This document shows, in pieces, positions 34,217 to 45,249 of a stretch of 64,000 nucleotides of DNA. Every line of letters begins with the position of its first letter. The stretch's first letter is position 1. The notes beneath the pieces were generated by a model that was not told where the DNA came from, ran no database searches, and saw nothing but the letters and a program-made list of their open reading frames with translations. This stretch comes from Terfezia claveryi. Lineage: Eukaryota; Ascomycota; Pezizomycetes; Pezizales; Pezizaceae. Position numbers and translations under genes: made by a program. Location: assembly GCA_015179025.1 (NCBI GenBank), contig WHUX01000186.1:1-64000 (forward strand). The letters run 5' to 3'.

Positions 34217-36080
34217 CTTTTTTATTTTTTTATTTTAAAAACTTGATACTCCTATGCAGCCCCGTTAGGGGGGCTATGAGGAGCCACACGGAAACCCGGT
34301 GGATTCAAGGGTAAGGCAAGTTAATCTGCCAGACCCAAGCAAAATAAGTACACAAAACAAAAGGAGACTCATGAATGGGATACTCCCATGCTGTCATTAA
34401 CCGGCAGTACCAAATGAGCCCGAGGCCCTGACTGGAGCCCCGAAGAACAAAAGAGTGCCCTACGGCCTGTGAATGTGAAGAAACCCCGCGCAGGTGAGAG
34501 AGGGAAAATCAGAAACCGCTCGCCAGTAGAAACCCCATAAAAAGACCCCTCACAAGTATAACCTCGACCCTAACAAACCCCTCCAAGGTAAAAGAAAATT
34601 AAAAACCGCGCGCTTGTAGAACATAACCCCTCGCCAGTAGAAAAGAAAGAAATCCCGCTCAAAATGTGTTCCATCACGCATCCCAGTTGTAGGCTGTGGT
34701 CCGGAAGAGTCTTTTGCCCATGCGAAGCCCGTCCTTGAGGTTGATTTCTTCCGCTAAGTAGATAACTAGTGACGACGCCGCCTTACCGACCCTTCTCCCT
34801 TCTAGCAACAACCACCGAATCCCCTTAATTTGGGCATTCTTATTATCATCCTCGATCCATCTGCGCATCAGACCGGGTTTGTACTTGGTTGGGGCAGCGT
34901 GCAAGACTACTGCTTGTGTTCGTGCCTGTGTTGTCTGGTTGTTTCTGAGGCTGGGAGATGGGTTCGGGGGTGGCGTCACTTTCCTATAGGCTTGGGGGGA
35001 TGGAGATGAGGCCGCTGCCGACTCTTTGCCTTTGCCTTTGCCCTTTTGTGGTTTGACCGATTGTTTCTGGCCAGTCGCTGCCTCTGTGTATGTGGGTACT
35101 AGGTGATCCGTATTGGTGGAGACACTGTTGGTCATCGGCTTCTGTGGCGGGGTCGGAGGTATAGTCTGTGTGCTTGTATCCGTTACTGAGGAGGTTGGCG
35201 GTGGTGGTAGTGCGGGACTGGTGGTACGTGGAATAGGTGAGAAATCGTTGACCCATGCTGCGCCGGCTTGGTTTAACAGATGGGTAAAATAATCAGCGCC
35301 TTCTCGAAACCTATCGTCAAAGGTCTCCCCGAGATCAGTGCCTATAAACGTCATGAGTTCTCTTAAGCACCACATTGCTTTAAATGTGCCTTCCGCGTCC
35401 TCTGTGAGTTCAAATTTACGCCAAATATTTTGGACGAAAGCTCCGGCTGGTGGCGTATACTCGGTGTTTGCCCCTTTTGCAGTTGGCTCATCGGTATCGC
35501 TTTCCTGGTATCCAGCTGACTCCTCGTCATCGCTGGAGTCGGTCTCGCTGTACTCAGCCACGGTGGCTTGTTTTGGGGGGAAGGTGACCGGTGTGGCTGG
35601 GCGGGAGTAGTAGTTGTTGCTGACTGTGGATGTGCCGACTGTGGATGAGGTGGCTGTGGGTGCTGTGGCTGCGGATGCCCAGTGACTGGCAGCCGAGTCT
35701 TGAGTGGTGGTTGTACTCGGTCCCGCTTTCCGGGGTTGTCTTTCCTCTTTCTCTGAGGCATGTTTGGTACTGTGTGGGAGTTATAAATTCCCTGATTGGC
35801 TGGTGCCGACTTGGTGTGGGTGCTCTCGCAGAATCGTGGACCAATGCCCGTGAGGGGAGATTTCTGTGAGAGCGAGGAAGAAGAAGACCGAGGAAGAGGG
35901 GAAAAAGCTTCAATCGAGGGGCAAAGGGTCGCGATAGTTGTTCCCCCGAGGTTCGAGTAGATATTCTTGATGTGGACAGCGAGAGCTATCTCGTGGTGCG
36001 GTCCTCTTGTCTGTAGGTGCTCTGGTTGTTGAGATCCGACCAAGCGCTCGTCCTGTCAAGGTGGTTGCCGGTGCATGAAT
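34217..36080 (-). mobile_element. Non-autonomous LINE derivative: ORF1 plus 3' UTR, no ORF2
   Basis: The A-rich tail is at 34217-34240 (minus strand 3' end), preceded by the shared LINE 3' UTR. Flanks GGGGGAAGAATC (34203-34214) and GGGGGAAGAAGC (36081-36092) form a target duplication of about 12 bp, so both ends are original. Between them are only a 5' UTR and ORF1; reverse transcriptase, endonuclease and RNase H are absent. The 60867-61950 copy has the same structure. Confidence 0.83.
34674..35761 (-). pseudogene. LINE ORF1 protein, one frameshift
   Basis: Starting at MPQRKRKDNPGKRDRVQ (35761), the frame runs through histidine-proline-glutamine repeats. It shifts in a C-run (about 35570-35580) into EYSETDSSDDEESAGYQ. 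It then reads FVQNIWRKFELTEDAEGTF, a serine/proline linker and a conserved C-terminal block: KYKPGLMRRWIEDDNKNAQI, GIRWLLLEGRRVGKAASSLV, IYLAEEI. The last block matches the 61240-61490 copy. ORF1 proteins of Tad-like LINEs bind RNA; the zinc knuckles expected after this block are deleted here. Confidence 0.75.
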
Positions 36081-36179
36081 TGTTGGGGGGAAGAAGCGAG
36101 GTTGGGGATAGGGGTGCTAAGAGATATTCCGCTGTTCAATCTGGGGAGGGAGGCCAATGGAGGCGAAGAAGCACTCTTG

Positions 36180-36943
36180 GAACAGCTGGCGAAAAAGCCC
36201 ATGGCAAAACACTCGAAAATGCCCATAGCAAAAAAAAAGAAGCCCATGGCAAAACACGCAAAAAAGCCTATGGCAAAGTACTCGATGAAGCCCAAAAAGC
36301 TCAGGAAGACAGAGCTGATGAAGAAGATATTGGGGTATTCGGCACAACCCTGCTGATGTTGCTGGATAGAAGGAAGTTGAAAGCAGCGCGACACTGGAAG
36401 GCCTTAAGAAATGGGAAGTGGTTACAGGACGAAGCTCTAAATCTCATTAATCCGATTATTCGAGCACTGGTCTGCACACTGCGCATTCACCACCACCTAT
36501 CTACCCCCTATTACCCTCAAAGCAATAGGAAGATCGAGCGGGTGGTGGGAACAATTAAGGCCATGCTGAAGAGAGCGGTGATGGAAGCACAGCAACAGCC
36601 ACAAGGGGAGCGAGAACGAGAGCGGAAGGGAGAGCGAGAACGAGAGCGGAAGGGAGAGCGAGAACGCGAGTTGAAGCAAGGGAAGGAAGAGTTGGCGGAG
36701 GTGGAGCGATTTGAGCTTGGCCAGAGGGTATGGAAGAGAGAATCACAGTATGATGCGAAAGGCTTCGTACCAGTCTTTGCTCCACGGTGGACAGGCCCAT
36801 TTGAGGTACACTCGGTATTTGAGAAGAATGCCTACAAGCTGAGGACTGTTCCGGAGGTTACGGGCAAGAGAATTGGATACCTTCGCAACCCAGTCAATGG
36901 GGCGAGGTTGAGACGATATGTGGATGGAGAGGTGGTGAACTAG
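36180..36943 (+). pseudogene. Integrase C-terminal part of the second LTR retrotransposon
   Basis: After two low-complexity arrays (36180-36310, units MAKHxKKP; 36600-36670, units ERERERKG) the frame 36017-36943 shows LVCTLRIHHHLSTPYYPQSN. RKIERVVGTIKAMLKRAV follows, covering the catalytic-Glu region. It ends with FELGQRVWKRESQYDAKG and FAPRWTGPFEVHSVFEKNAY, typical of Ty3 integrase tails. The N-terminal zinc finger and the two core Asp residues are missing. The ORF ends 83 bp before the 3' LTR. Confidence 0.82.
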
Positions 36944-37025
36944 GAAGAGGATATGCAGGAGGGTATGGTGTTGAGGGCATTTGGAGTTTTGTTTTACCCT
37001 GTCCCACGCTTTTAGGGTGGGATAC

Positions 37026-37195
37026 TGTGGTACTAGTTACCACATAGCTGCGCACTTAGCTGCATACATACGTGCATAGCGTAGATACATAGCTTAGTCA
37101 GGTATGTCGAGCTTGGCAATGCCTATAGGGTCATATGCCGGGCGACATAGACTTAAAGAATACATGCTCATTCACATACATCATATCATCCTACA
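37026..37195 (+). promoter_or_regulatory. 3' LTR, directly upstream of the deaminase gene
   Basis: This 170-bp LTR has the same orientation as the gene that begins 108 bp further on. It is preceded by AGGGTGGGATAC, a candidate polypurine tract. LTRs carry promoter and polyadenylation signals, so transcription of the gene from this LTR is possible but not shown. Confidence 0.6.
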
Positions 37196-37303
37196 ACTGC
37201 TCTAAACACTCTCGTCCCACCACTCACGATTGAACACACCAAGCGAAAGCTCCTAACTACTCACTTGATACGGAGTACCGCAACGTTAACATTGCCGCAA
37301 GCG

Positions 37304-39430
37304 ATGTCTCAATTACCACTAGTGGACCTTTCATCACACCGAGATAGAGATCTACGCATGCGAACCCTGACTTCACTCCTCGCTGCGTTATCCCCGCTGA
37401 CCGGCGCACTGCCAAATACGGACGGTCCAGCTGTATCTGGCCCACTTAATATTCAACAGGAGTCTACCGCATCGCAAACGTGGGCGAAAGTTCTTAACCA
37501 TGTCGCTCAACTCCTAGTTCGGGAACACGAAATTGTCGCTGTTATCCCAAAACGCTCCGGTTCAACAGCCCATGTCAGCCTACTCGTTACAACTGATAGT
37601 TCAAGCGATGATGATGACATGCCCTCTCATGAGGGTTACCTCATTGCCCGGAACCCTCGATTTAATTCCCCCGAACGGTGCCCTGGGAACCCCCTCGCAA
37701 AGTTGGTTTCCGTCTCCTCCCACCATGATTTGGTTCTATACTTACACACGTACCGACATGTTACATACCGCAACCATGTCCTCGGTATTGAGTGCTTATT
37801 CAATGCAATTGTTGATGCATATAATTCCTATATGGCAGTGCTGGATGAGGAAGACTCAAGTTCCACTGAGGGTGCCTCGCCCGTCGGGGATGGCGTGGCT
37901 GAGGAAGCATATACACAGCTTGCATTACGCACGGACCTTTTGAATTCATTTGTTACATTCTACTCGATAGGCAAAATGTACCACCGGTTTCATTCCGAAC
38001 CATTTAAAAAGTTCCATACAGCTATGACACGCATGCAGCAGGCGCAAGTGGAGGGGGCATTTGGGATGGCCTCTGGGCTAGACAAACCGAGCCCATTCAC
38101 CAAATGTGAGGTATATCTCTTCGAGGCTCTATTGGGGCATCATGCAGCGAACAAGTATCCAGGATTGTCGGCTACGTTGTCATCTGCACACGCAACCAGG
38201 ACAGTACCATTATACACACAAGATACCACCTGGGATCTTCATCGGTTATTAGTTTCTAGCCTAGAGAGTGCTAAATTAGCCGTCGATACTCTCTATGCAA
38301 AAATCTCTTCCCCATTCTCTTCATTGATTGATCTCTCAACTAGCCTATCAGATGTACAACATACTATGGACCGCCTCCACTCTTTGGTGCACGTTTCCCC
38401 ATCCATCGCCAAGCACATGAAATACATTGAGACCATCCTCTCCGATGCAATGGATATAAACATATTCGAACATGAACACTCGTTTAGCAGCGAGCTTGAC
38501 CCAGATGATGGGGTTACAGATTTCATGATTGAGATCTCACTTGCCCGCAAGGAAAAACGAGTTGGAGAAGAGTGCCTTTGGCTGGCAGTTCGGTACCAAA
38601 CTGCGCTTGAATTTCTAACCACAATTGACTCACTCCCTACGGATTATGTGATATTTACCTTGTATGAGGTCTCTGATAAGGATACCCCTAACAACGAGAT
38701 GCATGATTGGAAGGACGTGATACATAGTATCTACCACCCTCGAGAAAGCTCTGCTGGTGCAAGTGCAGGTAGTACCGATATCTCTAGTCAAGAAGCAATT
38801 AAGGCACTAGAGGAGTGGGCAAACTTGGTGGAGAACAATGTCAGAGCGACACACATCCTGAGGAGTCCAAAGCATAAGTTTTATGGCAGTTGGCATGCCG
38901 AGGCACTATTGGGTACACTAAGACATGTTAGCCAGGAGCAGGCGGAACACGCTATGCTTTCTCGCGAAATTGATTTTACTCCATTCAGGCATACGTTTAA
39001 CAGCATCGGAGTGAGCAAGAGGTGTTGTCCGGTTTGTGCAAAGCTGCTCTGGCTGTTGGCCCCCTCCCTTACCCCCAACGGCGGCCGTCTGTCAATGGTA
39101 TTTTCCCCCCACCAAAATGTTCATCCAACTGCACTGCCTCCCTATTTACCTAAAAGGATTGCGCACCAGCTATTGGTGTGGTTGGAGACGTTTGTTAAGG
39201 ACGCGGTAGATAGGTTGGTGGTAGAGAGGAGATTGGCAGCGCAGAGGAGGGCGGCGGCCGCAGAGACTCAAAAGAAACAGGTTAGGGCAAAGAGTGCAGA
39301 TTCAAAGGGGGAAAGTCCCGGGAAGAAGGGAAAGCATAAGAAGGCTAAAGCTCCGGGGCTCAATACAACTGGCCCTATGCGGCGAATGGGCTATCAGGGG
39401 ACAGGAGAGGAGGCTGTCAACAGTGTGTAG
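37304..39430 (+). CDS. OTT_1508-like nucleic-acid/nucleotide deaminase family protein, 708 aa
   Basis: This single open frame is the longest intact gene in the window; the start is the first ATG (MSQLPLVDLSSHRDRD). The zinc-site signatures of the cytidine-deaminase fold are at residues 530-538 (WHAEALLGT: His531, Glu533) and 574-581 (CCPVCAKL: Cys575, Cys578). Their spacing and the flanking words fit the OTT_1508 family described in fungi and in Orientia. Residues 1-500 have no catalytic motif and look helical. The C-terminal 60 residues are lysine-rich (ESPGKKGKHKKAKAPG), perhaps a nuclear localisation or RNA-binding tail. Such deaminases are inferred to act on nucleic acids or nucleotides; the substrate is unknown. 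It is preceded at 108 bp by a retrotransposon LTR. No intron is apparent. Confidence 0.85.
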   Translation: MSQLPLVDLSSHRDRDLRMRTLTSLLAALSPLTGALPNTDGPAVSGPLNIQQESTASQTWAKVLNHVAQLLVREHEIVAVIPKRSGSTAHVSLLVTTDSSSDDDDMPSHEGYLIARNPRFNSPERCPGNPLAKLVSVSSHHDLVLYLHTYRHVTYRNHVLGIECLFNAIVDAYNSYMAVLDEEDSSSTEGASPVGDGVAEEAYTQLALRTDLLNSFVTFYSIGKMYHRFHSEPFKKFHTAMTRMQQAQVEGAFGMASGLDKPSPFTKCEVYLFEALLGHHAANKYPGLSATLSSAHATRTVPLYTQDTTWDLHRLLVSSLESAKLAVDTLYAKISSPFSSLIDLSTSLSDVQHTMDRLHSLVHVSPSIAKHMKYIETILSDAMDINIFEHEHSFSSELDPDDGVTDFMIEISLARKEKRVGEECLWLAVRYQTALEFLTTIDSLPTDYVIFTLYEVSDKDTPNNEMHDWKDVIHSIYHPRESSAGASAGSTDISSQEAIKALEEWANLVENNVRATHILRSPKHKFYGSWHAEALLGTLRHVSQEQAEHAMLSREIDFTPFRHTFNSIGVSKRCCPVCAKLLWLLAPSLTPNGGRLSMVFSPHQNVHPTALPPYLPKRIAHQLLVWLETFVKDAVDRLVVERRLAAQRRAAAAETQKKQVRAKSADSKGESPGKKGKHKKAKAPGLNTTGPMRRMGYQGTGEEAVNSV

Positions 39431-39909
39431 TAGAGATGTTGGAACGATAGTCATAAGGAAGGCGAGAGGTGAAGGTTCAGTTCCTGTTGTAGTCAAGTTG
39501 TCCGATGAGCCTACAGTCTTAAACACAGTACGTTGGTTTTGCCCTTATTATTCTCACCGTCCTATTCGCGTTTACTGTCGTAAATACAGTTACTATCTAA
39601 TACCACTACCGTATTTTTTTTTTTTTGTTTTGAAATCTGTACGTCTATGGAGCAAAAGGCTATGAGACGTTCGCCGTTCTCTCATCTTAAAAGACTCGAT
39701 CCATCCACGGACTGTATAAACGCCCAGCCTCCCAAACAAAAGATATGCAGCCGAAATAACCCCTAGCCTCCCCAGCACGCCCCTGTTCAGGCCCATCCCC
39801 AAAGAAAATGTCCTCCTCCGCCACGCCCCCTCCCGGCCCTCCCCTACCCCTGAGCATCCTACTCATACCAGGTCCAGGTTGGCGAAGAAGGTCTCAGCCA
39901 GGTCCACTA

Positions 39910-40345
39910 TGTTAGTGATTGAATGCAGAACATTCATTCATTCCGCTCATGCCTTGCTATTCCATACGCAGCAACCTTCGGCCTGCAGATCATATGGCAA
40001 GCAACGGCCTTCACAGGTATTGCGTGCTTCGGCCCTGCCTGCAGATCATATGGCAAGCAACGGCCTTCGTAGGCATTGCGTGCTTCGGCCTTCACAGGTA
40101 TTGCGTGCTACTCACATGTTCTTCTTCTTCTTCTTCTTCTTATGTACGTTCATTCATGTATATATATCTCGTTCGTTTCCTGTTGGATAGAGAGATAATA
40201 ATTACAGAACAACACATCTCTTCACTTCTATATACTCTTCTCTACGTGACAATCTCACTTCGCTCATTCGTATTATCCTTCAGTGGACTTTTGGATCTCA
40301 CTGCTGCCTATACCTCCCTCCTTTATCTCTTATACCTTTATCTCT
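39910..40345 (+). repeat. Solo LTR, TGTTAGTGATTG subfamily
   Basis: It starts TGTTAGTGATTGAATGCAGA and contains the CATTCCGCTCATGCCTTGCTA block. Three GGCAAGCAACGGCCTTC-type internal repeats lie at about 39985-40095. It closely resembles the minus-strand copy at 59706-60201. Confidence 0.75.
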
Positions 40346-40995
40346 TATACACTATAGCCACCTTCACCCCGTCCTTCACCTTCTTTACCCACCTCTCCCT
40401 TTCATCCACCTCTTCCCAGGTTAGTGTGCGCGTCGGCCCGAGTCGAGGCGAGTTTCCCAAGTATTTTTCCTACTCGGTACCGACTCGCGCCGGTGCCAAT
40501 CTGTAAGAAGCCAACTCGCACCGACTCGCTGGCTACTCGCAGGGTCTTGGCATGAGACGGCGATTACTCGCCAAGCCTTTCTACTAGCTGAAGCCTACAT
40601 TCGCACCTCACATACAGTTGTTGGAATGACCAGTAAGGGGCAGCAACACTAGCGAGCGGATAAGATAGCTAATGATCAACGAAGAGTCACTTCACCAGTA
40701 TGAGAACGTATGAGTTGTATGAGAACGTATGAGTTGCTTAACCACTACCTCCAAAGAAGAGGCAGTCAGGCCAGCTCTATATACACTTAAGGGATAATGC
40801 TTAAGACTAAGTATTGCTGGAAAGCAGGAAATGCTGGAGATACGTGAGTGAGTGTCGAAATGACATGAGTGGCCGACATGTATGAGCTCACGTGCTTTTC
40901 AACAACAGTTAGGTGGCAATGAATTTGGTACCCCCCTTGCCTTAGCTAAGTATGTACATGGAAATCATGCATTCGCGGCTAAGATATATGAAAGG
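40346..40995. other. No gene seen
   Basis: A few ACTCGC / CCGACTCGC repeats occur at 40430-40560. Nothing coding or RNA-like could be supported. Confidence 0.35.
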
Positions 40996-41257
40996 TGTTA
41001 AGCATATTCACGTGCACTCTCATATGTTACCAGCTCACACCTCTGTAGACTCACATGGACCGACTCACATGCTTCACGTTCATGACGTTATTCTTGCTAT
41101 TTCATGTAGGTATATATAGCTGCGATCTTCGCTCTACTTGACAATCATCACTTCAAGCAATTCAGTCAAGTCGCTCTCTCTCTCTCCCCCTCGTGGTTTT
41201 AGTGAAGTCTTCTTACTTGAACCTAGTGATTCACCGCTGCCTCACCTTCAATAAAAG
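40996..41257 (+). repeat. LTR fragment of the TGTTAAGC family
   Basis: It matches 15511-15800 from TGTTAAGCATATTCACGTGC to GTGATTCACCGCTGCCT. GGAAATCATGCATTCGC occurs on both sides (40960-40976 and 41258-41274), possibly a duplication linked to insertion. Confidence 0.68.
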
Positions 41258-41259
41258 GA

Positions 41260-42335
41260 AATCATGCATTCGCATGCTATATGCAAATTCATGGTGCACG
41301 GACGACAATCTTTTCTACCTCTCTGCATCCAGATGCCAGGTGTTGGATCAGGCGTCAAGTGTCCACCCCCTCTGCCTCCGGACACAGGTGTCCACGTTGC
41401 CCGGATCTCTAACCATTCCTTCGTTATTCAGTCCAGAACGGGACACCAGTAAACAAGCATAATAAATGTCAACTGTATTTGGAAACCTTTCATACATAAA
41501 AGCTAATCCTATCCCCCTTCCCATGAGACTCGACAACCCCAGTCCATAGCACCTTCCCCTAATGTACACCAGCGAACGATGGATCTAAAACGTCCTAGAC
41601 CTGCCTCGCTCCTGACAACTAGGGGCTGATCCAGAACATGAAAGGGATGGTAGTGTAGATATCAGAGGTACGGCAGCGCTCATATGTCAGGAATGGATGT
41701 GCTAATATCGCGGGCAGGGCAATGCTCCTGCTTATAGCAACCGAACCTGCGTACTCTCCTGGATAATCCTGTAAGACCGGTCAGCAATGCTTGTCATTAC
41801 CGGTATAGGAGGCCTGGCAATGTAATCACTGATATGAAATGAACGTACTGGGTCGCACGGAGCCCTGACATTAGGGACTTCGCAGGCGTGGCGTTGGGGA
41901 CTTCGGAGGCATGGTATTGGGGACTTCGGAGACTTAACATTGGGGATTTCGGAGGCCTGGCATTGGAGACGTCGGGGGCCTGGCATTGGGGAGTGCGGAG
42001 ACCTAACATTGGGGACGTCGGGGGCCTGGCATTGGGGACTTCGGAGGCATCGCAGTCCTCGCATCGCAGGCATCGCAATCCTCATATCGGAGGTATGGCA
42101 GTGCTTTCATTGCAGGCAAGACAATTTTCCTGCCTGTGCAAATCGAATTTGCCGAATTGCCTAAATAATCTTGTTGGACCTGTCATCTATGCTTACACAT
42201 TTCGGAGGCCTGGCAATGCTCTCACGGTCTCACCTATATCACTAGACTTGCTGGCGTTTTTGAAGAATCCTATGAGCTATGTTAGCTGTGCGTGCACATA
42301 TCGGAGGCCTGGCAGTGTGCTCTTACCCAGATCGC
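41260..42335 (-). repeat. Minisatellite-bearing dispersed repeat, copy 2
   Basis: It is homologous in inverted orientation to 9037-9990. The core array at 41877-42045 has about seven units of 24 bp (GACTTCGGAGGCATGGCATTGG and variants). Isolated TCGGAGGCCTGGCAATG units follow to 42320. No gene is supported inside. Confidence 0.72.
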
Positions 42336-43300
42336 AGTTCCTGAGGTTCGTTGACTTGTGTTGGGGATGATCAGAATATTGAGAGGTGTACCCGCGCCAG
42401 CCGCCGTATTGAACATTGGGTGGCATGCCGACTAGGCGTATGCTTCTCCACCCGAGTTGGTATGATCAACCCCGCTTGGCAGGCCTGTAGCAGCCCACGG
42501 CTCGGGAATGTCTGCTTAGACTGGTAATTTCTGCAAGGTGGTTTCACAGCCGCGCTGTTCCTGTGCTGGCAATAGTCATATTTGGCTAGTATCTCCCCCG
42601 GCCTGCGTACTTTGGTAGGGACGGAACTCCACCGTTCGCAAGCTCGATATATGTCATGAATGCGCCGCTGGTATATATTGTAGAAAGGCATGCTTTAGGG
42701 CGTGTAGTTAGTCCTAGTTTGGTTGGCACTAGGTCTGGTTCAAGACTCTCGTTGCATAACTGGATGTGCATAACATTTCATATATGTACAGTTAGTGGAC
42801 ACAAGTCTTGGTAAAACACCAAAACACACCAAAAGTAGCTATCGTGTGAAAAATATGAAAAAACTGAGCCCGGCAAATCATCACATAAAAAAAATTGTAG
42901 ATTTAGGAGCAAAGCACACGGACTTTCCTCTGATTTCTTCAGCCTGCTTAAAGGTCTCGGACAGGCACAGCAGTCGGTAGAACTGAAGCCAATTCCAGAA
43001 TCGTGGGAATAGCGCGTTCTCTCAGCTCTTCAGTTTGCGACGACTTCACAAACTCACCAGGGCAACTGAAGAACTTCAATAGGCCTAAGTATATATTTGG
43101 ATTCTGAAACTTCATATCAAGCTCACCTCATCTCTCGAAAATTCTCTCTCCCCACACTCCATTGCTCTCCACCACTCTCCATCACGACATATTGACTTCA
43201 TTGGCCCTGATTGCTGCAGGAGAATCTCCTCCTACATGCCCACAAGACCCGCAGAAGCTGACACGCACCGGCACCACCCCCCCCCGGGTAGAGCCGTCAA
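42336..43300. other. No gene seen
   Basis: Scattered short frames only. 43130-43200 is rich in CTCTCC and ACCACTCTCC. It may be the upstream region of the nuclease-like gene that follows. Confidence 0.35.
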
Positions 43301-43601
43301 CTGCCATGCCTAACCCGTCGGCGCATCCTGCTACACGTAGGACTCGCGTGACAGCAGTAAGGGGCGCACCCTCTCAGAGATCACAGCGACTCTGATCCGC
43401 TTCTGGCATCCGCCTCACCCGCTTCATCTACAGTCCTTACACCAACCACTACCCCGATCAAAACGACTGGCCTACAACACACATCCCATGCCTAACTTTG
43501 CGACCACGCTGTCCTGCCCCACAAACTTCACTTCCGATGCACCTTTTTCCTCCTCCACCACAGGCTAAACCACAACACCCTCCCCCCCCCCCCCTCCCAG
43601 G

Positions 43602-45210
43602 ATATCCTGGATCTTACTCCCGATCTTTTGCGCCGGCTGGCGTATAACTCTTCCTCTGCGCATACTATCCCATGCCCTCCAGGCGAATTTCTCGACTGGC
43701 ATCACCGATACTTCAACCTCCTGGAGAGGGAATCTGACAAAACCCTTTCTAGCCTTTGGGAATATAGCGAGCGGAATGGATCATTCATTATCCGATGCAT
43801 GCCTACACCCGTTCATGAGAGCTTCTGTCAGTATGCGTCATGGTTCATTCACGACGCTGTGCAGAACTACACCAAATTAAATCCCGTACGAAGTGGAATT
43901 TCCGTACCTGTAGTTTAGCTCCAGAATAGTCTATTGTCTAATTCACGTCACTCTATAAATGTCTAATTCACATCACTCTATAGATATCAAAGGACTTGGT
44001 CCACAACAATTCTCTAACTGGTGCCCGGATTTGTGCATCAGGGTTAAATCCGCACGGCCAAAGATGTTTATCCCCGGGATAGTTGTAGAGGTCGGGTTCA
44101 GTCAGAGTCTGGCTTCTCTGCGTCAGAAGGCATTTGATTGGTTTGAGGATATATCAGAGTTGCATATGTGCATCCTAATCGATATTGCGGAACAGGCTCG
44201 GGAGCGTATGGACTCTACAGGGAAGAAAATCTCAAATCAAAGGCAAAAAGCTCAAGAATGAGTGGTCGGACTGGCTCATGCGCAATAATAATGATGACCG
44301 CAATGATGGCAATGACGGCAACGCTCATAATAATGGTAATAATGATGGCGATGGCAGTCAAGACACTGGTGGAGCACTGGAGGAGGATATTATTCGGAGT
44401 ATGGGAGGGAGAATGGTAGAGACGAAAACGGAGGGGCAGGAGGTGTTGATGGGAGTTACGCAGGATTTGAAAACATGGTTGTTGGAGCAGGATGAACAGG
44501 GGGTATTGATCAGCACATTGGTTGAGTCGATGGATGCGACTATATATGTCTATGCAAGAGCAGGCAATGACGAGCGGGAGAAACTTGATGGGGATGGTCG
44601 GGGTGGCGGCGCCGTCGCTGCGCAGCCATCAGCGAGTGATGCAGGGTGCGGGGCGAGTGAAGAATATCCTGCTGGCCATGCTGACGACTTCAACAATGGC
44701 AGCACTAGCTCTGACAATAGCTTTGACCCTTCGAAGATATGTTCAGACTCCGAGACAGAAAACACCGGTCTCCCAATCTCTTTCATCTTCTCCGCCCCCC
44801 TCCTCGCATCCTCAAAACCGATCGCCCCTTCCCCTCATAGGTAAATGCATCTTGCCTTTACAATCGCCGAACTCTATGGTCCTCTCCCGGAGCCCACACG
44901 CAGCCGTATGAATAATAACCCCCCGCCTACCATACCCACCGTCCCGTCAAGCCTGTTGGAGCTCATCCCACCCATGATCCGACCTCACGCGCACCACACG
45001 ATTGCCATTCCATTGGATGATCCAGCACGGTTGGTAATTGACGCAAGTGAGGAGCTGAGGGAGGAGCGGGCAATGTCGAGGGTGGTAAACATGGTAGAGC
45101 GGGAGTGGGCAAAGGTGTGGGAGGCCGTGATCAAGGCGAGAGAGATAAAGCAGAGGGGAGAACGCAAAAATGAGAGAGTAGAGAGGCTGGTAGAGAGGCG
45201 AAAGAGGTAG
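43602..45210 (+). pseudogene. Second Uma2-like PD-(D/E)XK nuclease-fold gene, structure partly resolved
   Basis: Coding sequence starts after a C-tract and CAG acceptor (43601) with DILDLTPDLLRRLAYNSS, then GSFIIRCMPTPVHESFCQYA. A 91-nt intron (43893-43983) joins in frame to IKGLGPQQFSNWCPDLCIRV, then FIPGIVVEVGFSQSLASLRQ, the PD and E-V-G pair seen in the 20345 gene. A frame change is needed between 44200 and 44260; no good splice sites were found, so it may be a real break. The frame 44185-44840 includes an Asn/Asp-rich stretch. A 63-nt intron (44841-44903, GTAAAT...CGCAG) removes an in-frame stop and leads to IPLDDPARLVIDASEELREE and a basic end. The upstream exon was not placed, though ATG near 43306 is a candidate. 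Confidence 0.6.
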
Positions 45211-45249
45211 TTACAGGACCGGGATGTTGAGGTGGGCTTTCGGGACACA

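Larger units (their letters stand above)
27812..37195 (+). mobile_element. Second LTR retrotransposon with 170-bp LTRs, RT missing, heavily nested
   Basis: Near-identical 170-bp LTRs (27812-27981 and 37026-37195) run from TGTRGTACTAGTTAC to CATCCTACA. They are flanked by ACTAC and ACTGC, a 5-bp target duplication differing by one G-to-A. Gag, two damaged zinc knuckles, an aspartic protease and the integrase end remain in order. I find no reverse transcriptase. Nested insertions: pogo-type 29673-30407, foldback 30815-32665, solo LTR 32737-33158 and LINE 34217-36080. Confidence 0.85.

Noticed and set aside
33568..34246. Basic and acidic frames after the protease as a separate host gene
   Set aside because: They continue the retrotransposon protease region and stop at the LINE insertion; no start context or domain.
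43582..43597. Poly-C run as a second phase-variable site
   Set aside because: It lies before a CAG acceptor and is better explained as a polypyrimidine tract of an intron.
44168..44419. Methionine-rich hydrophobic 83-residue frame as a membrane protein
   Set aside because: It is an alternative frame over the Asn/Asp-rich repeat of the second nuclease-like gene.
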